Shown piece by piece: positions 6,289-11,899 of a stretch of 12,417 nt of DNA. The DNA is taken from assembly GCA_964549245.1 (NCBI GenBank), contig CAZJUO010000033.1:1-12417 (forward strand), in the 5' to 3' direction. The DNA is from CAZJUO01 sp964549245 (GTDB lineage Bacteria > Patescibacteriota > Patescibacteriia > UBA10025 > JAHIVO01). How positions within the stretch are numbered: position 1 is the stretch's first letter; every line of letters starts with the position of its first letter. The position numbers were made by a program, and so were the translations under genes. The notes below the pieces were generated by a model. That model was not told where the DNA came from and did no database searches. It worked only from the letters and a program-made list of their open reading frames with translations.

Positions 6289-6668
6289 ACGAGGGAATGT
6301 ATCGGGAAATTATTATCGACCATTATAAAAACCCAAGGAACTTTGGTACCTTGCCTCATGCTGATAAAGAGGCAGAGCATCATAACCCCCTGTGCGGCGA
6401 TGAGATGAAGATAACGGTCAAGCTTGGAGCCAAGAAGACTATCGCTGATATAAATTTTACCGGAGCAGGGTGCAGTGTGTCGCGGGCCGGCGGTTCAATA
6501 TTGACTGAAATAGTCAAAGGAAAAAAAATTGATGAACTGCGTATCTATTCCGACCAAGCGTTTTTAAAAGATATGGGAGTACCTATTACTCCAGCTCGGA
6601 AAAAATGCGCTCTTCTTGCCCTGCAAACGCTGCGGAAAGCCTTGGATCTACCGTCAAGTAAAAAATAG
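6285..6668 (+). CDS. sufU: Short SufU-type sulfur acceptor
   Basis: SufU accepts sulfur from SufS and stimulates it, using a zinc site. This 127-residue protein has the three conserved cysteines Cys37 (NPLCGD, with Asp39), Cys63 (FTGAGCSVSRA) and Cys108 (PARKKCALL). The last motif is SufU-like (PARxKCA in Bacillus SufU); IscU has a His next to that cysteine, and here the neighbour is Lys107. However, the distance from the second to the third cysteine is 45 residues, close to IscU (43) and about 17 shorter than in Bacillus SufU (62), so the typical SufU insertion is missing. The start at 6285 has AAAGGAGG (6267-6274) before it. The gene pairing with sufS supports the SufU role. Confidence 0.9.
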   Translation: MNEGMYREIIIDHYKNPRNFGTLPHADKEAEHHNPLCGDEMKITVKLGAKKTIADINFTGAGCSVSRAGGSILTEIVKGKKIDELRIYSDQAFLKDMGVPITPARKKCALLALQTLRKALDLPSSKK

Positions 6669-6678
6669 AATGCACGAT

Positions 6679-6714
6679 TTGCATCTAATATATCAGGCGC
6701 TATACTGTATAGTG
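6679..6714 (+). promoter_or_regulatory. Promoter of sod-ferritin with overlapping dyad
   Basis: TTGCAT (6679-6684), a 16-bp spacer and TATACT (6701-6706, 5 of 6 matches) form a possible promoter. The -10 lies inside an inverted repeat, CTATAC-T-GTATAG (6700-6712), which allows a longer imperfect stem. TATAGT at 6708-6713 is an alternative -10. Confidence 0.5.
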
Positions 6715-6719
6715 CATGA

Positions 6720-6734
6720 TTATTAACATTATAA
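6720..6734 (+). promoter_or_regulatory. Fur/PerR-like box before sod
   Basis: TTATTAACATTATAA matches the PerR consensus TTATAAT-N-ATTATAA at 12 of 14 positions, with a perfect right half. It lies just downstream of the predicted -10, 13 bases before the start codon, and directly abuts the AAGGA ribosome-binding site. The region is AT-rich, so a chance match is possible. The location before oxidative-stress genes and the nearby Fur-family regulator make it plausible. Confidence 0.5.
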
Positions 6735-6747
6735 GGAATACAATATT

Positions 6748-7368
6748 ATGACTGAAGAACAATTTACAACACCGCCATTACCCTATGCCTATGACGCTTT
6801 GGAACCGTATATCGACAAACAAACCATGGAAATCCATCACGACAAGCACCATGCTGCCTATACAAAAAAGCTGAACGCAGCTATCGCCAAGCACCCAAAA
6901 TTATTTTCTATGGCGCCCGATGTTTTATTAAAGGATTTAAGCGTGGTACCTGGAGAAATACGAACGGCAGTGCGTAACAACGGCGGTGGGCACGTGAACC
7001 ATGCATTATTCTGGGAGATCATGGGCCCTACGGCTGGCGGAGAACCGACGGGGGATTTAGCTGAAGCAATCAAAAAATCCTTCGGCAGTTTTGAGTCTTT
7101 CAAAGAAAAATTTGAGGAAAAGGCCACTACGCAATTTGGCTCTGGCTGGTCCTGGCTTACGGTAGCCAAAGGAGAGCTCATGGTAGAGCAAACCGCTAAC
7201 CAGGACAGCCCTTTATCACAGGGCCGTACACCAATTCTAGCGCTTGATGTTTGGGAACACGCTTATTATTTGAAATATCAAAATAAAAGGCCGGATTACA
7301 TCAACGCCTGGTGGAAGGTGGTCAATTGGCCAGCAGTGGCTGAAAAATTTAATAATCTGATAAAATAA
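6748..7368 (+). CDS. sodA: Superoxide dismutase, Mn/Fe family
   Basis: Converts superoxide to hydrogen peroxide and oxygen in the cytoplasm. The 206-residue protein is full length. Metal ligands are His30 (MEIHHDKHH), His85 (GGHVNHALFW), Asp167 and His171 (DVWEHAYYLKYQNKRPDYI). The residues around the active site favour manganese: Gly precedes the HVNH motif, and the outer-sphere Gln is in the late position (ANQDSPL), where Fe enzymes normally carry it earlier. No signal peptide is present. AAGGA at 6733-6737 supports the start. The ferritin gene starts 1 base after the stop, so the two are expressed together; ferritin can hold the iron that would otherwise react with the peroxide produced. 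Confidence 0.96.
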   Translation: MTEEQFTTPPLPYAYDALEPYIDKQTMEIHHDKHHAAYTKKLNAAIAKHPKLFSMAPDVLLKDLSVVPGEIRTAVRNNGGGHVNHALFWEIMGPTAGGEPTGDLAEAIKKSFGSFESFKEKFEEKATTQFGSGWSWLTVAKGELMVEQTANQDSPLSQGRTPILALDVWEHAYYLKYQNKRPDYINAWWKVVNWPAVAEKFNNLIK

Positions 7369-7369
7369 T

Positions 7370-7861
7370 ATGATGGATAAAAAAATTGCCACGGCCATTA
7401 ATAAGCAGATACAAGCGGAACTATATTCTTCATATTTGTATTTATCCATGGCCGCTTTTTGCCAGCAGCAGAATTTTAAGGGTTTTGCGAGCTGGCTTCA
7501 GCAGCAAGCCAAAGAAGAAGTTGAGCATGCCATGAAGTTTTATAATTTTTTGCAGGATCGGGATGGTACCGTAGTTTTGCTGCCGATCGCACAGCCACCG
7601 AGGGATTTTGGTTCGCCGACCAAGGTATTTCAGCTGGCCTATGCCCATGAAAAAAAAGTAACGAAACTTATCCATTCATTATATGAGTTGGCAAAGCAAG
7701 GTAAAGACTACGCTTTTGAGCAGTTTTTGCACTGGTTTATTGAGGAGCAGGTTGAAGAAGAGGCGAATACTTCTGAGATTGCCGCCATGCTTGAAAAGGT
7801 TGGAGAAAAAGGGAATGCTATTTGGATGCTGGATCAAAAATTAGGCCAACGAAAGGAATAA
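7370..7861 (+). CDS. ftnA: Bacterial non-heme ferritin
   Basis: Stores iron by oxidising Fe(II) inside a 24-subunit shell. The 163-residue sequence aligns with E. coli FtnA with no gap through the ferroxidase region: Glu17, Glu50, His53, Glu94, Gln127 and Glu130 all fall at the same numbers, so both the dinuclear centre and the third iron site are present. No heme-ligand Met typical of bacterioferritin is evident. The start follows the sod stop by 1 base and no Shine-Dalgarno sequence is visible, so translation is probably coupled; the ATG at 7373 is an equally possible start, giving a protein one residue shorter. No terminator is seen after the gene. Confidence 0.96.
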   Translation: MMDKKIATAINKQIQAELYSSYLYLSMAAFCQQQNFKGFASWLQQQAKEEVEHAMKFYNFLQDRDGTVVLLPIAQPPRDFGSPTKVFQLAYAHEKKVTKLIHSLYELAKQGKDYAFEQFLHWFIEEQVEEEANTSEIAAMLEKVGEKGNAIWMLDQKLGQRKE

Positions 7862-7873
7862 ACAGGTACATAG

Positions 7874-7888
7874 ATATAATTATTAAAT
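7874..7888 (+). promoter_or_regulatory. Weak Fur/PerR-like box before ferredoxin
   Basis: Matches the PerR consensus at 11 of 14 positions (core TATAAT-T-ATTA). It lies about where a -35 would be for the ferredoxin promoter. The AT-rich context makes this tentative. Confidence 0.25.
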
Positions 7889-7894
7889 AGTATG

Positions 7895-7903
7895 TGTTAT
7901 AAT
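7895..7903 (+). promoter_or_regulatory. Extended -10 promoter of the ferredoxin gene
   Basis: TGT followed by a perfect TATAAT (7898-7903) is an extended -10 element, which can work without a good -35; none is seen 17 bp upstream. The leader would be about 26 bases. Confidence 0.6.
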
Positions 7904-7935
7904 AAGCGCATATTATTTATTATTAAGAAAAAGAT

Positions 7936-8145
7936 ATGAAAATCAAAATTTTGCGTGATAAATGCATTTCAGCGGGTACCTGCGTGGCTATTGCTCCCGA
8001 CGTTTTTGAGCTTGACGATGAAGGAAAAGTGATTCTTAAAAATGAAGATGGCGCCGACGAACAGACAATCATTGACGCGGCAAAATCATGCCCCACACAA
8101 GCCATTGAAATTTACGATGATAACGATAAACGGATAGCGCCATAA
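7936..8145 (+). CDS. Ferredoxin with three cluster cysteines
   Basis: A 69-residue soluble electron carrier. It has the single-cluster fold pattern Cys10-x5-Cys16 ... Cys52-Pro, with APDVFELDDEGKV between the halves. The usual second ligand (position 13) is Ala. The cluster is therefore probably [3Fe-4S], as in the ferredoxins that feed some actinobacterial P450s, or a [4Fe-4S] with a non-cysteine ligand. The cysteines of a second cluster are also absent (Ala20). The gene is highly acidic, normal for the family. Its redox partner is unknown. The DsbA-like gene starts 7 bases after the stop. Confidence 0.93.
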   Translation: MKIKILRDKCISAGTCVAIAPDVFELDDEGKVILKNEDGADEQTIIDAAKSCPTQAIEIYDDNDKRIAP

Positions 8146-8152
8146 CTAGTGT

Positions 8153-8860
8153 ATGGAAAGCATTCCAGAAAAAATAGACGATAAGGCTTTGTCACCTAAG
8201 AAACGGAAGAAATGGCTCTATACGTTGGGCTTCAGCGTTATTCTAGTGATAATCATTGCTTTGTATTTTGTTGTTTTGGTTTACCAAAATATCGATAAGC
8301 TAGTCACCACCAATAGCGACAGTTCATCCGGCAAGGCTATTATTACTTCTGATGATCCCTATCAGGGGGCGGCGGATGCACAGATAGTCATAGTGGAATT
8401 TGGTGATTTCCAATGCTCCTATTGTTATGAAGCTTTTCCGGTAGTGCGTGAATTGATCAGCAAATATGGAGATTCGATTAAATTTATTTATCGTGATTTT
8501 CCCAATAACGATATTCATCCTGACGCCCAGCGAGCCGCCGAGGCTGGGGAGTGCGCACAAGCACAGGGTAAGTTTTGGGAGATGCATGATAAAATGTTTA
8601 TTAACCAGGATGATTTGAGTGAAGCGGCCTTAGTTCGCTATGCTGACGAGATTGGCCTTGATGAGACGTCGTTTGAAGAATGCCTGACGAGCAACCAATT
8701 TGCTAATGAGGTAAAACAAGATTTTTACGACGGGTTATTTGCCGGCGTACAAGGAACACCGACGTTTTTCATCAACAATACGAAATTTGAAGGCGCGGCA
8801 ACGGTGGATAGCTTTTCTTATGCCATTGACAACCTACTGGAGATTTATGGGGATAACTAG
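8153..8860 (+). CDS. Membrane-anchored DsbA-like thiol oxidoreductase (1)
   Basis: A 235-residue protein with a basic N-terminus (KKRKKW), one hydrophobic anchor at about residues 22-44, and an extracytoplasmic thioredoxin-fold domain with a helical insert. The active-site motif is CSYC (Cys88-Cys91) in GDFQCSYCYE, and the cis-proline loop is GVQGTPTFFIN. Two more cysteines (in GECAQA and EECLTS) sit at the positions found in DsbA-like proteins of the Thioredoxin_4 type and may form a structural disulfide. It probably oxidises or isomerises cysteines in exported proteins. It is paralogous to the next gene. No Shine-Dalgarno sequence is visible; it lies 7 bases after ferredoxin. Confidence 0.9.
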   Translation: MESIPEKIDDKALSPKKRKKWLYTLGFSVILVIIIALYFVVLVYQNIDKLVTTNSDSSSGKAIITSDDPYQGAADAQIVIVEFGDFQCSYCYEAFPVVRELISKYGDSIKFIYRDFPNNDIHPDAQRAAEAGECAQAQGKFWEMHDKMFINQDDLSEAALVRYADEIGLDETSFEECLTSNQFANEVKQDFYDGLFAGVQGTPTFFINNTKFEGAATVDSFSYAIDNLLEIYGDN

Positions 8861-8866
8861 CTTTGC

Positions 8867-8895
8867 TTGACAAGAATAGGGTTTTACGCTACTAT
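8867..8895 (+). promoter_or_regulatory. Promoter of the second DsbA-like gene
   Basis: A consensus TTGACA (8867-8872), an optimal 17-bp spacer and TACTAT (8890-8895, 4 of 6) form a good sigma-70-like promoter. It starts 6 bases after the previous stop. The predicted leader is about 63 bases and contains TTATTAATAAT (8939-8949), identical to one arm of the palindrome at 1032-1054. GAGG at 8951-8954 is the ribosome-binding site. Confidence 0.7.
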
Positions 8896-8964
8896 GTAAT
8901 GAGTATTTAATTTTATTTTAGACCAAAGTGGTTAATTTTTATTAATAATTGAGGTAAAAAATAT

Positions 8965-9723
8965 ATGTCACAAGACAAAAATTCTTCAGAAGAAAAGCGG
9001 GTAATATTCAAAACTCCGCCAAAAATTGCCTTTGTTATGGGCATTTTATCCGGAGTTACGTTAGCCTCGCTTTTTGCTTTTACGCTTACTTTTTCGATGT
9101 TAAAGTCAGATAACGGCAATACCAAAGATACGCTAGCTGCTGCTGAAGAAGATAGCGGCACGGTAGCTGGAGCGGAGGCAGATGAGCCAGATCCTACCCC
9201 TGCGCCAACTGTGGCCGATATTAAAATTAAGGATTCTGACTATATTCGGGGCGATAAAAATGCGCCAGTTACTCTAGTAGAATATTCGGACTTCCAGTGT
9301 CCATTTTGCGCTCAGGTGCAGGATACGGTTGAACAAATCCTAGATGATTATGATGGGCAAGTACGTTTGATTTACCGTCATTTCCCGCTTTCATTCCATG
9401 AGAATGCCCAAAAAGCAGCTGAAGCTTCTGAATGCGCTGGTGAGCAGGGGAAATTCTGGGAAATGCATGATATAATGTTTGCCAACCAATCTGATTTATC
9501 CGTAGACAGCTTGAAAGGATTTGCCAAAGACCTCGGCCTTAGTACCAGCCAATTCAACTCATGCCTGGATGATGGAAAGTACACCCAGGAAGTAAAGGAT
9601 GAGTTTACCGAAGGCACAACCTATGGGGTACAGGGCACGCCAGCCACGTTTGTTAATGGCACCCTGGTATCCGGCGCGCAGCCATATGCTTCTTTCAAGC
9701 AGGTAATTGACGCGGCTCTCTAA
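8965..9723 (+). CDS. Membrane-anchored DsbA-like thiol oxidoreductase (2)
   Basis: A 252-residue paralogue of the preceding protein. It has a single N-terminal anchor (about residues 20-45), then a low-complexity acidic, Pro- and Thr-rich linker (about 50-80), then the catalytic domain. The active site is CPFC (Cys112-Cys115) in SDFQCPFCAQ, with the cis-proline loop GVQGTPATFVNG. The extra cysteine pair (SECAGE, NSCLDD) is conserved too. The linker should let the domain reach away from the membrane. GAGG lies 10 bases before the ATG. lgt follows after 17 bases, so the two are likely co-transcribed. Whether this protein is an oxidase or a reductase cannot be told from sequence alone. Confidence 0.92.
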   Translation: MSQDKNSSEEKRVIFKTPPKIAFVMGILSGVTLASLFAFTLTFSMLKSDNGNTKDTLAAAEEDSGTVAGAEADEPDPTPAPTVADIKIKDSDYIRGDKNAPVTLVEYSDFQCPFCAQVQDTVEQILDDYDGQVRLIYRHFPLSFHENAQKAAEASECAGEQGKFWEMHDIMFANQSDLSVDSLKGFAKDLGLSTSQFNSCLDDGKYTQEVKDEFTEGTTYGVQGTPATFVNGTLVSGAQPYASFKQVIDAAL

Positions 9724-9740
9724 CAAAGAATAGGTTATCA

Positions 9741-10523
9741 ATGGATGGAGCCGTTGCTTTTTCCATAGGCACACTGACAGTATACTGGTACGGTATTATT
9801 ATTGTTGGGGCGTTAATTGTTGGATTACTCATCACTTTTTATATAGCTGCAAAAAAACAGGTTGCTACCAAGCACATATACAACCTGTTTTTTTATTTGG
9901 TGCCTGCTGGACTGATTGGCGGAAGAATTGGGTATGTGATTACTGATTGGAATTTTTTTATTGCTCATCCCCAAGCTATTATCAAAGTCTGGGAGGGAGG
10001 AATCACTATTTTCGGTGTTTTACTAGCTGGGTTATTGACTGTATGGATATACAGCCGCGTAAAAAAGGTTTCCTTTTGGGGGTTTAGTGATGCTATTATC
10101 GTTGCAGTACCTCTGATGCAAGCTATTGGGCGGTGGGGAAATTATATGAACCAGGAATTATTTGGGCCACCAACTAGCCTACCATGGGGTATTTATATTG
10201 GCGCATCACATCGTCCAGTCGGACACATTAATCAACAGTATTTCCACCCACTTTTTTTGTACGAGTCAATTCTATTATTGTTTGTCTTTATTGCCCTCTG
10301 GTATGCAGTACAAAAAATGGAATTAAAAAAAGGGCGTTTAACCCTATTGTATTTTTCGATGTTTTTTATGGTAAGATTTTTGCTAGATTTTTTGCGGATT
10401 GATCCACCGCAATTAGGTTTTTTGAGCTGGGCGCAATGGCTGTGTTTAGTGGGTGGGGCTTGCGTTATTCTGCTGTGGCGGCGTTTATCGGTAGTGTCAG
10501 GGGAACGAAGGATAGAGCGCTAG
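9741..10523 (+). CDS. lgt: Lgt, prolipoprotein diacylglyceryl transferase
   Basis: Lgt moves diacylglycerol from phosphatidylglycerol to the lipobox cysteine of prolipoproteins, the first step of lipoprotein maturation, in the cytoplasmic membrane. The 260-residue protein has about seven hydrophobic segments. The Lgt signature is clear: GRWGNYMNQELFG (130-142, with Arg131 matching the essential Arg143 of E. coli), then HPLFLYES, and a C-terminal RFLLDFLRID where Glu is more usual than the first Asp. The region of the E. coli HGG motif reads IFGVLLAG, so that histidine is missing; it also varies in other phyla. The last 27 bases overlap the end of the convergent gene on the other strand. Confidence 0.94.
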   Translation: MDGAVAFSIGTLTVYWYGIIIVGALIVGLLITFYIAAKKQVATKHIYNLFFYLVPAGLIGGRIGYVITDWNFFIAHPQAIIKVWEGGITIFGVLLAGLLTVWIYSRVKKVSFWGFSDAIIVAVPLMQAIGRWGNYMNQELFGPPTSLPWGIYIGASHRPVGHINQQYFHPLFLYESILLLFVFIALWYAVQKMELKKGRLTLLYFSMFFMVRFLLDFLRIDPPQLGFLSWAQWLCLVGGACVILLWRRLSVVSGERRIER

Positions 10524-11021
10524 GGCAATAAAAATACCTAAAAAGAGAATTTGCGCGGCAATACCAAGGCCAATTGGTGATATTTTATGATTGATAGGTG
10601 AATGATCGATATAGTTGTGGATTTTTTTGTGGTGATTCAGGAGAGGCTCTATACGGGACAAAAATAGGCGGAAAATACCATGGCGTTCTAAATAACGTTT
10701 ATACATATCATAGAGTATCCAAAGGGCATCGGGTAATATGCCGCCGACAATAGCAGCGGTTACGATAGCCGGGCGCGGCAGCATCATTTTTTGGTAGGCG
10801 GTTATAAAGAAAATTACCAAAAGAGCCGCATCGCTTAAAAAAACGATCATGGCTTTTTTGAAATAGGAACCGCGCTTAAGCCAGCTGTCAATCGGGCGGT
10901 CACCATGCGGAATAAGGTCGAGGAAATAATGGGACAGCAGGGAAATAAAAAAAGCCCACCACGGGGTTGGGGTATGCTGACTGATAACTATACTGGCTAA
11001 AACATGGGTTGTAGCAAACAT
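10497..11021 (-). CDS. Putative membrane-bound metal-dependent hydrolase-like protein
   Basis: A 174-residue integral membrane protein with about four hydrophobic segments. An N-terminal TTHVLAS and a SHYFLDLIPHGDRP motif (two His plus Asp) resemble the YdjM/DUF457 family annotated as membrane-bound metal-dependent hydrolases, whose biochemical role is not established. A later HGIFRLFLSRIEPLLNHHKKIH region adds more histidines. The start is predicted to be leaderless: the -10 (11033-11028) ends only 6 bases before the ATG and there is no Shine-Dalgarno sequence. Its 3' end overlaps lgt by 27 bases in convergent orientation, with no terminator seen between them. Confidence 0.8.
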   Translation of the reverse strand: MFATTHVLASIVISQHTPTPWWAFFISLLSHYFLDLIPHGDRPIDSWLKRGSYFKKAMIVFLSDAALLVIFFITAYQKMMLPRPAIVTAAIVGGILPDALWILYDMYKRYLERHGIFRLFLSRIEPLLNHHKKIHNYIDHSPINHKISPIGLGIAAQILFLGIFIALALYPSFP

Positions 11022-11027
11022 GTTTTA

Positions 11028-11056
11028 AGTATATAAAATATTTAGTTAATCAACAA
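11028..11056 (-). promoter_or_regulatory. Promoter giving a leaderless transcript
   Basis: On the minus strand TTGTTG (11056-11051), a 17-bp spacer and TATACT (11033-11028, 5 of 6). With the usual 6-7 base distance, transcription would start on or next to the A of the ATG at 11021. Confidence 0.6.
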
Positions 11057-11075
11057 GTAGTGCGTTATTATATAG

Positions 11076-11094
11076 TGGTACCGGGGGCCGGACT
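11076..11094 (-). pseudogene. Decayed tRNA copy: 3' end fragment
   Basis: These 19 bases match the 3' end of the tRNA at 11266-11342 at 18 of 19 positions, including the encoded CCA, the acceptor strand and part of the T arm. The sequence then jumps straight to GCGTCTAAA, which matches the region just 5' of the same tRNA (GCGTGTCTAAA at 11341). The middle of the tRNA, about 55 bases, has been deleted. Confidence 0.75.
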
Positions 11095-11190
11095 GCGTCT
11101 AAATTGTATTGCTGGTTCCGCCAGGCTTTAAGCTGGCTGCACTATTCATACAATTTTTCCTTTACCTCGTCCGCCCCGGGCGGACTCGGT
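11095..11190 (-). ncRNA. Stem-loop leader element, copy A
   Basis: First of three related elements, each directly 5' of tRNA sequence. In minus-strand order: ACCGAGTCC, a perfect 7-bp hairpin (11185-11169), GAGGTAAAGGAAA, then a closing stem AAATTGTA (11156-11149) paired with TACAATTT (11108-11101), with an inner hairpin GCCAG/CTGGC, then AGACGC and the tRNA fragment. Copies B and C share the flanks but differ in the stem by paired changes. Whether it is a leader RNA or part of a mobile repeat is unknown. Confidence 0.55.
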
Positions 11191-11196
11191 CTATCG

Positions 11197-11208
11197 AGGT
11201 TCGAACCT
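11197..11208. repeat. 12-bp palindrome with T-loop-like core
   Basis: AGGTTCGAACCT is self-complementary and is followed on the plus strand by a T run. The GGTTCGAACC core resembles a tRNA T loop and may be another tRNA remnant, but too little is left to say. Confidence 0.35.
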
Positions 11209-11265
11209 TTTTTCCTAAGACTTGAGGAATTATTTCGGGTGCGTTTGGTTTTTATCGTGCGAAGC

Positions 11266-11342
11266 TGGTACCTGGGGCCGGACTCGAACCGGCGACCTAG
11301 GGCTTATGAGTCCCTCGCTCTAACCAGCTGAGCTACCCAGGC
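11266..11342 (-). tRNA. tRNA with CAT anticodon (elongator Met, or Ile2)
   Basis: A full cloverleaf of 77 bases including encoded CCA. Acceptor GCCTGGG/CCCAGGT, D arm GCTC/GAGC, anticodon loop CTCATAA, T arm GCCGG-TTCGAGT-CCGGC, discriminator A. It lacks the initiator mark (C1-A72). Two weak points are visible: the first pair is G1-U72, and the last anticodon-stem pair is A31-G39. A CAT anticodon may belong to elongator Met, or to Ile2 if C34 is changed to lysidine; the sequence alone does not decide. Leader copy B lies directly upstream. Confidence 0.85.
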
Positions 11343-11440
11343 GTGTCTAAACGGTACCATTCCTGACGATTCCAAGAATTTTGAAAACTTTAGGCTTCGT
11401 GCCGTTTCTCCTTTTCTCGTTCGTCCAAGGCTGACTCGGT
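11343..11440 (-). ncRNA. Stem-loop leader element, copy B
   Basis: Directly upstream of the CAT tRNA. In minus order: ACCGAGTCAGCC, GGACGAACGAG, AAAAGGAG, then a stem AAACGGCA (11407-11400) against TACCGTTT (11356-11349), then AGACAC and the tRNA. The stem has seven Watson-Crick pairs and one wobble. A possible -10 TATATT lies at 11447-11442, so transcription could start at the ACCGAG end. The interior differs completely from copies A and C. Confidence 0.55.
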
Positions 11441-11481
11441 GAATATATTTTGAATCTCTGAAGTTGTTTTTATCAATGAGT

Positions 11482-11521
11482 TGGCTTGCCAACCGTAGCT
11501 TCTGTCAGGAAGCGAAGGTTG
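11482..11521 (-). repeat. 40-bp direct repeat, copy 1 (hairpin-forming)
   Basis: Identical over 40 bases to 11860-11899, with similar sequence for about 11 more bases on one side. On the minus strand it folds as an outer stem CAACC/GGTTG, a 3x3 internal loop and an inner stem GCTTC/GAAGC. It lies 6 bases beyond the GIY-YIG stop codon. Confidence 0.85.
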
Positions 11522-11527
11522 TAGTAT

Positions 11528-11770
11528 CTAAATTAACCGTTTATTCATGAAAGCAGTACCGGAACCTGATTTTAAATATTTTTCAAACGCTAGAGCTTTT
11601 TGTTTGTTTGGAAAAACAGAGTAATAAATTAATTTCCAAGGTCTATATTTTGCCGAGTAAGAGGTGTTATTGGAATTGTGTTTTTTTAATCGTTGCTGTA
11701 AATTTGTGGTGTATCCTTTGTAAAGTTTGCTAGGATAACCTTCGCTTTTTAATATATAGACTATGTGCAT
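11528..11770 (-). CDS. Small GIY-YIG endonuclease-domain protein
   Basis: A single-domain GIY-YIG protein of about 80 residues. Motifs in order: VYILK (the GIY strand), YKGYTTNLQQRLKKHN (the YIG strand with Lys in the middle, and the catalytic Arg), and FEKYLKSGSG (the metal-binding Glu). The domain is that of UvrC and homing endonucleases; small stand-alone versions are common and mostly uncharacterised. The frame is open back to 11854, but codons 8-23 of that version are the translation of a palindromic repeat (SIEALAK), so I place the start at 11770; 11779 is possible. The gene is flanked by 40-bp direct repeats and lies between two tRNAs, suggesting a mobile unit. Confidence 0.85.
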   Translation of the reverse strand: MHIVYILKSEGYPSKLYKGYTTNLQQRLKKHNSNNTSYSAKYRPWKLIYYSVFPNKQKALAFEKYLKSGSGTAFMNKRLI

Positions 11771-11783
11771 GATTTCCATATTA

Positions 11784-11815
11784 TTGTCCATCTTCGCCAA
11801 GGCTTCGATGGACAA
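11784..11815. repeat. Nested palindrome before the GIY-YIG gene
   Basis: TTGTCCATC (11784-11792) pairs with GATGGACAA (11807-11815); inside are a 3x3 internal loop and GCC/GGC around AA. The minus strand encodes SIEALAKM when translated, which falsely extends the GIY-YIG frame. Its layout, outer stem, 3x3 loop, inner stem, is like that of the 40-bp repeats on both sides of the gene. Confidence 0.75.
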
Positions 11816-11859
11816 CCTTCTAGTGTAAAGACTACTTGTTTGGTTTATTATCAATAAGG

Positions 11860-11899
11860 TGGCTTGCCAACCGTAGCTTCTGTCAGGAAGCGAAGGTTG
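11860..11899 (-). repeat. 40-bp direct repeat, copy 2, at the tRNA 3' end
   Basis: Exact copy of 11482-11521. It begins within the CCA end of the initiator tRNA, so its outer stem includes bases of the CCA. It could act as a terminator or processing site for the tRNA, or be one end of the GIY-YIG unit. Confidence 0.85.

Noticed and set aside
11104..11331. Plus-strand ORF ending in GPDSNRRPRAYESLALTS
   Set aside because: This is a tRNA read on the wrong strand; the peptide is a well-known artefact of Met-type tRNA genes.
11304..11492. Minus-strand ORF ending in WVAQLVRARDS
   Set aside because: It covers the 5' half of the CAT tRNA and leader copy B; the peptide is another familiar tRNA-derived artefact.
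11482..11899. CRISPR array from the 40-bp repeats
   Set aside because: There are only two copies, 338 bp apart, with a coding gene between them.
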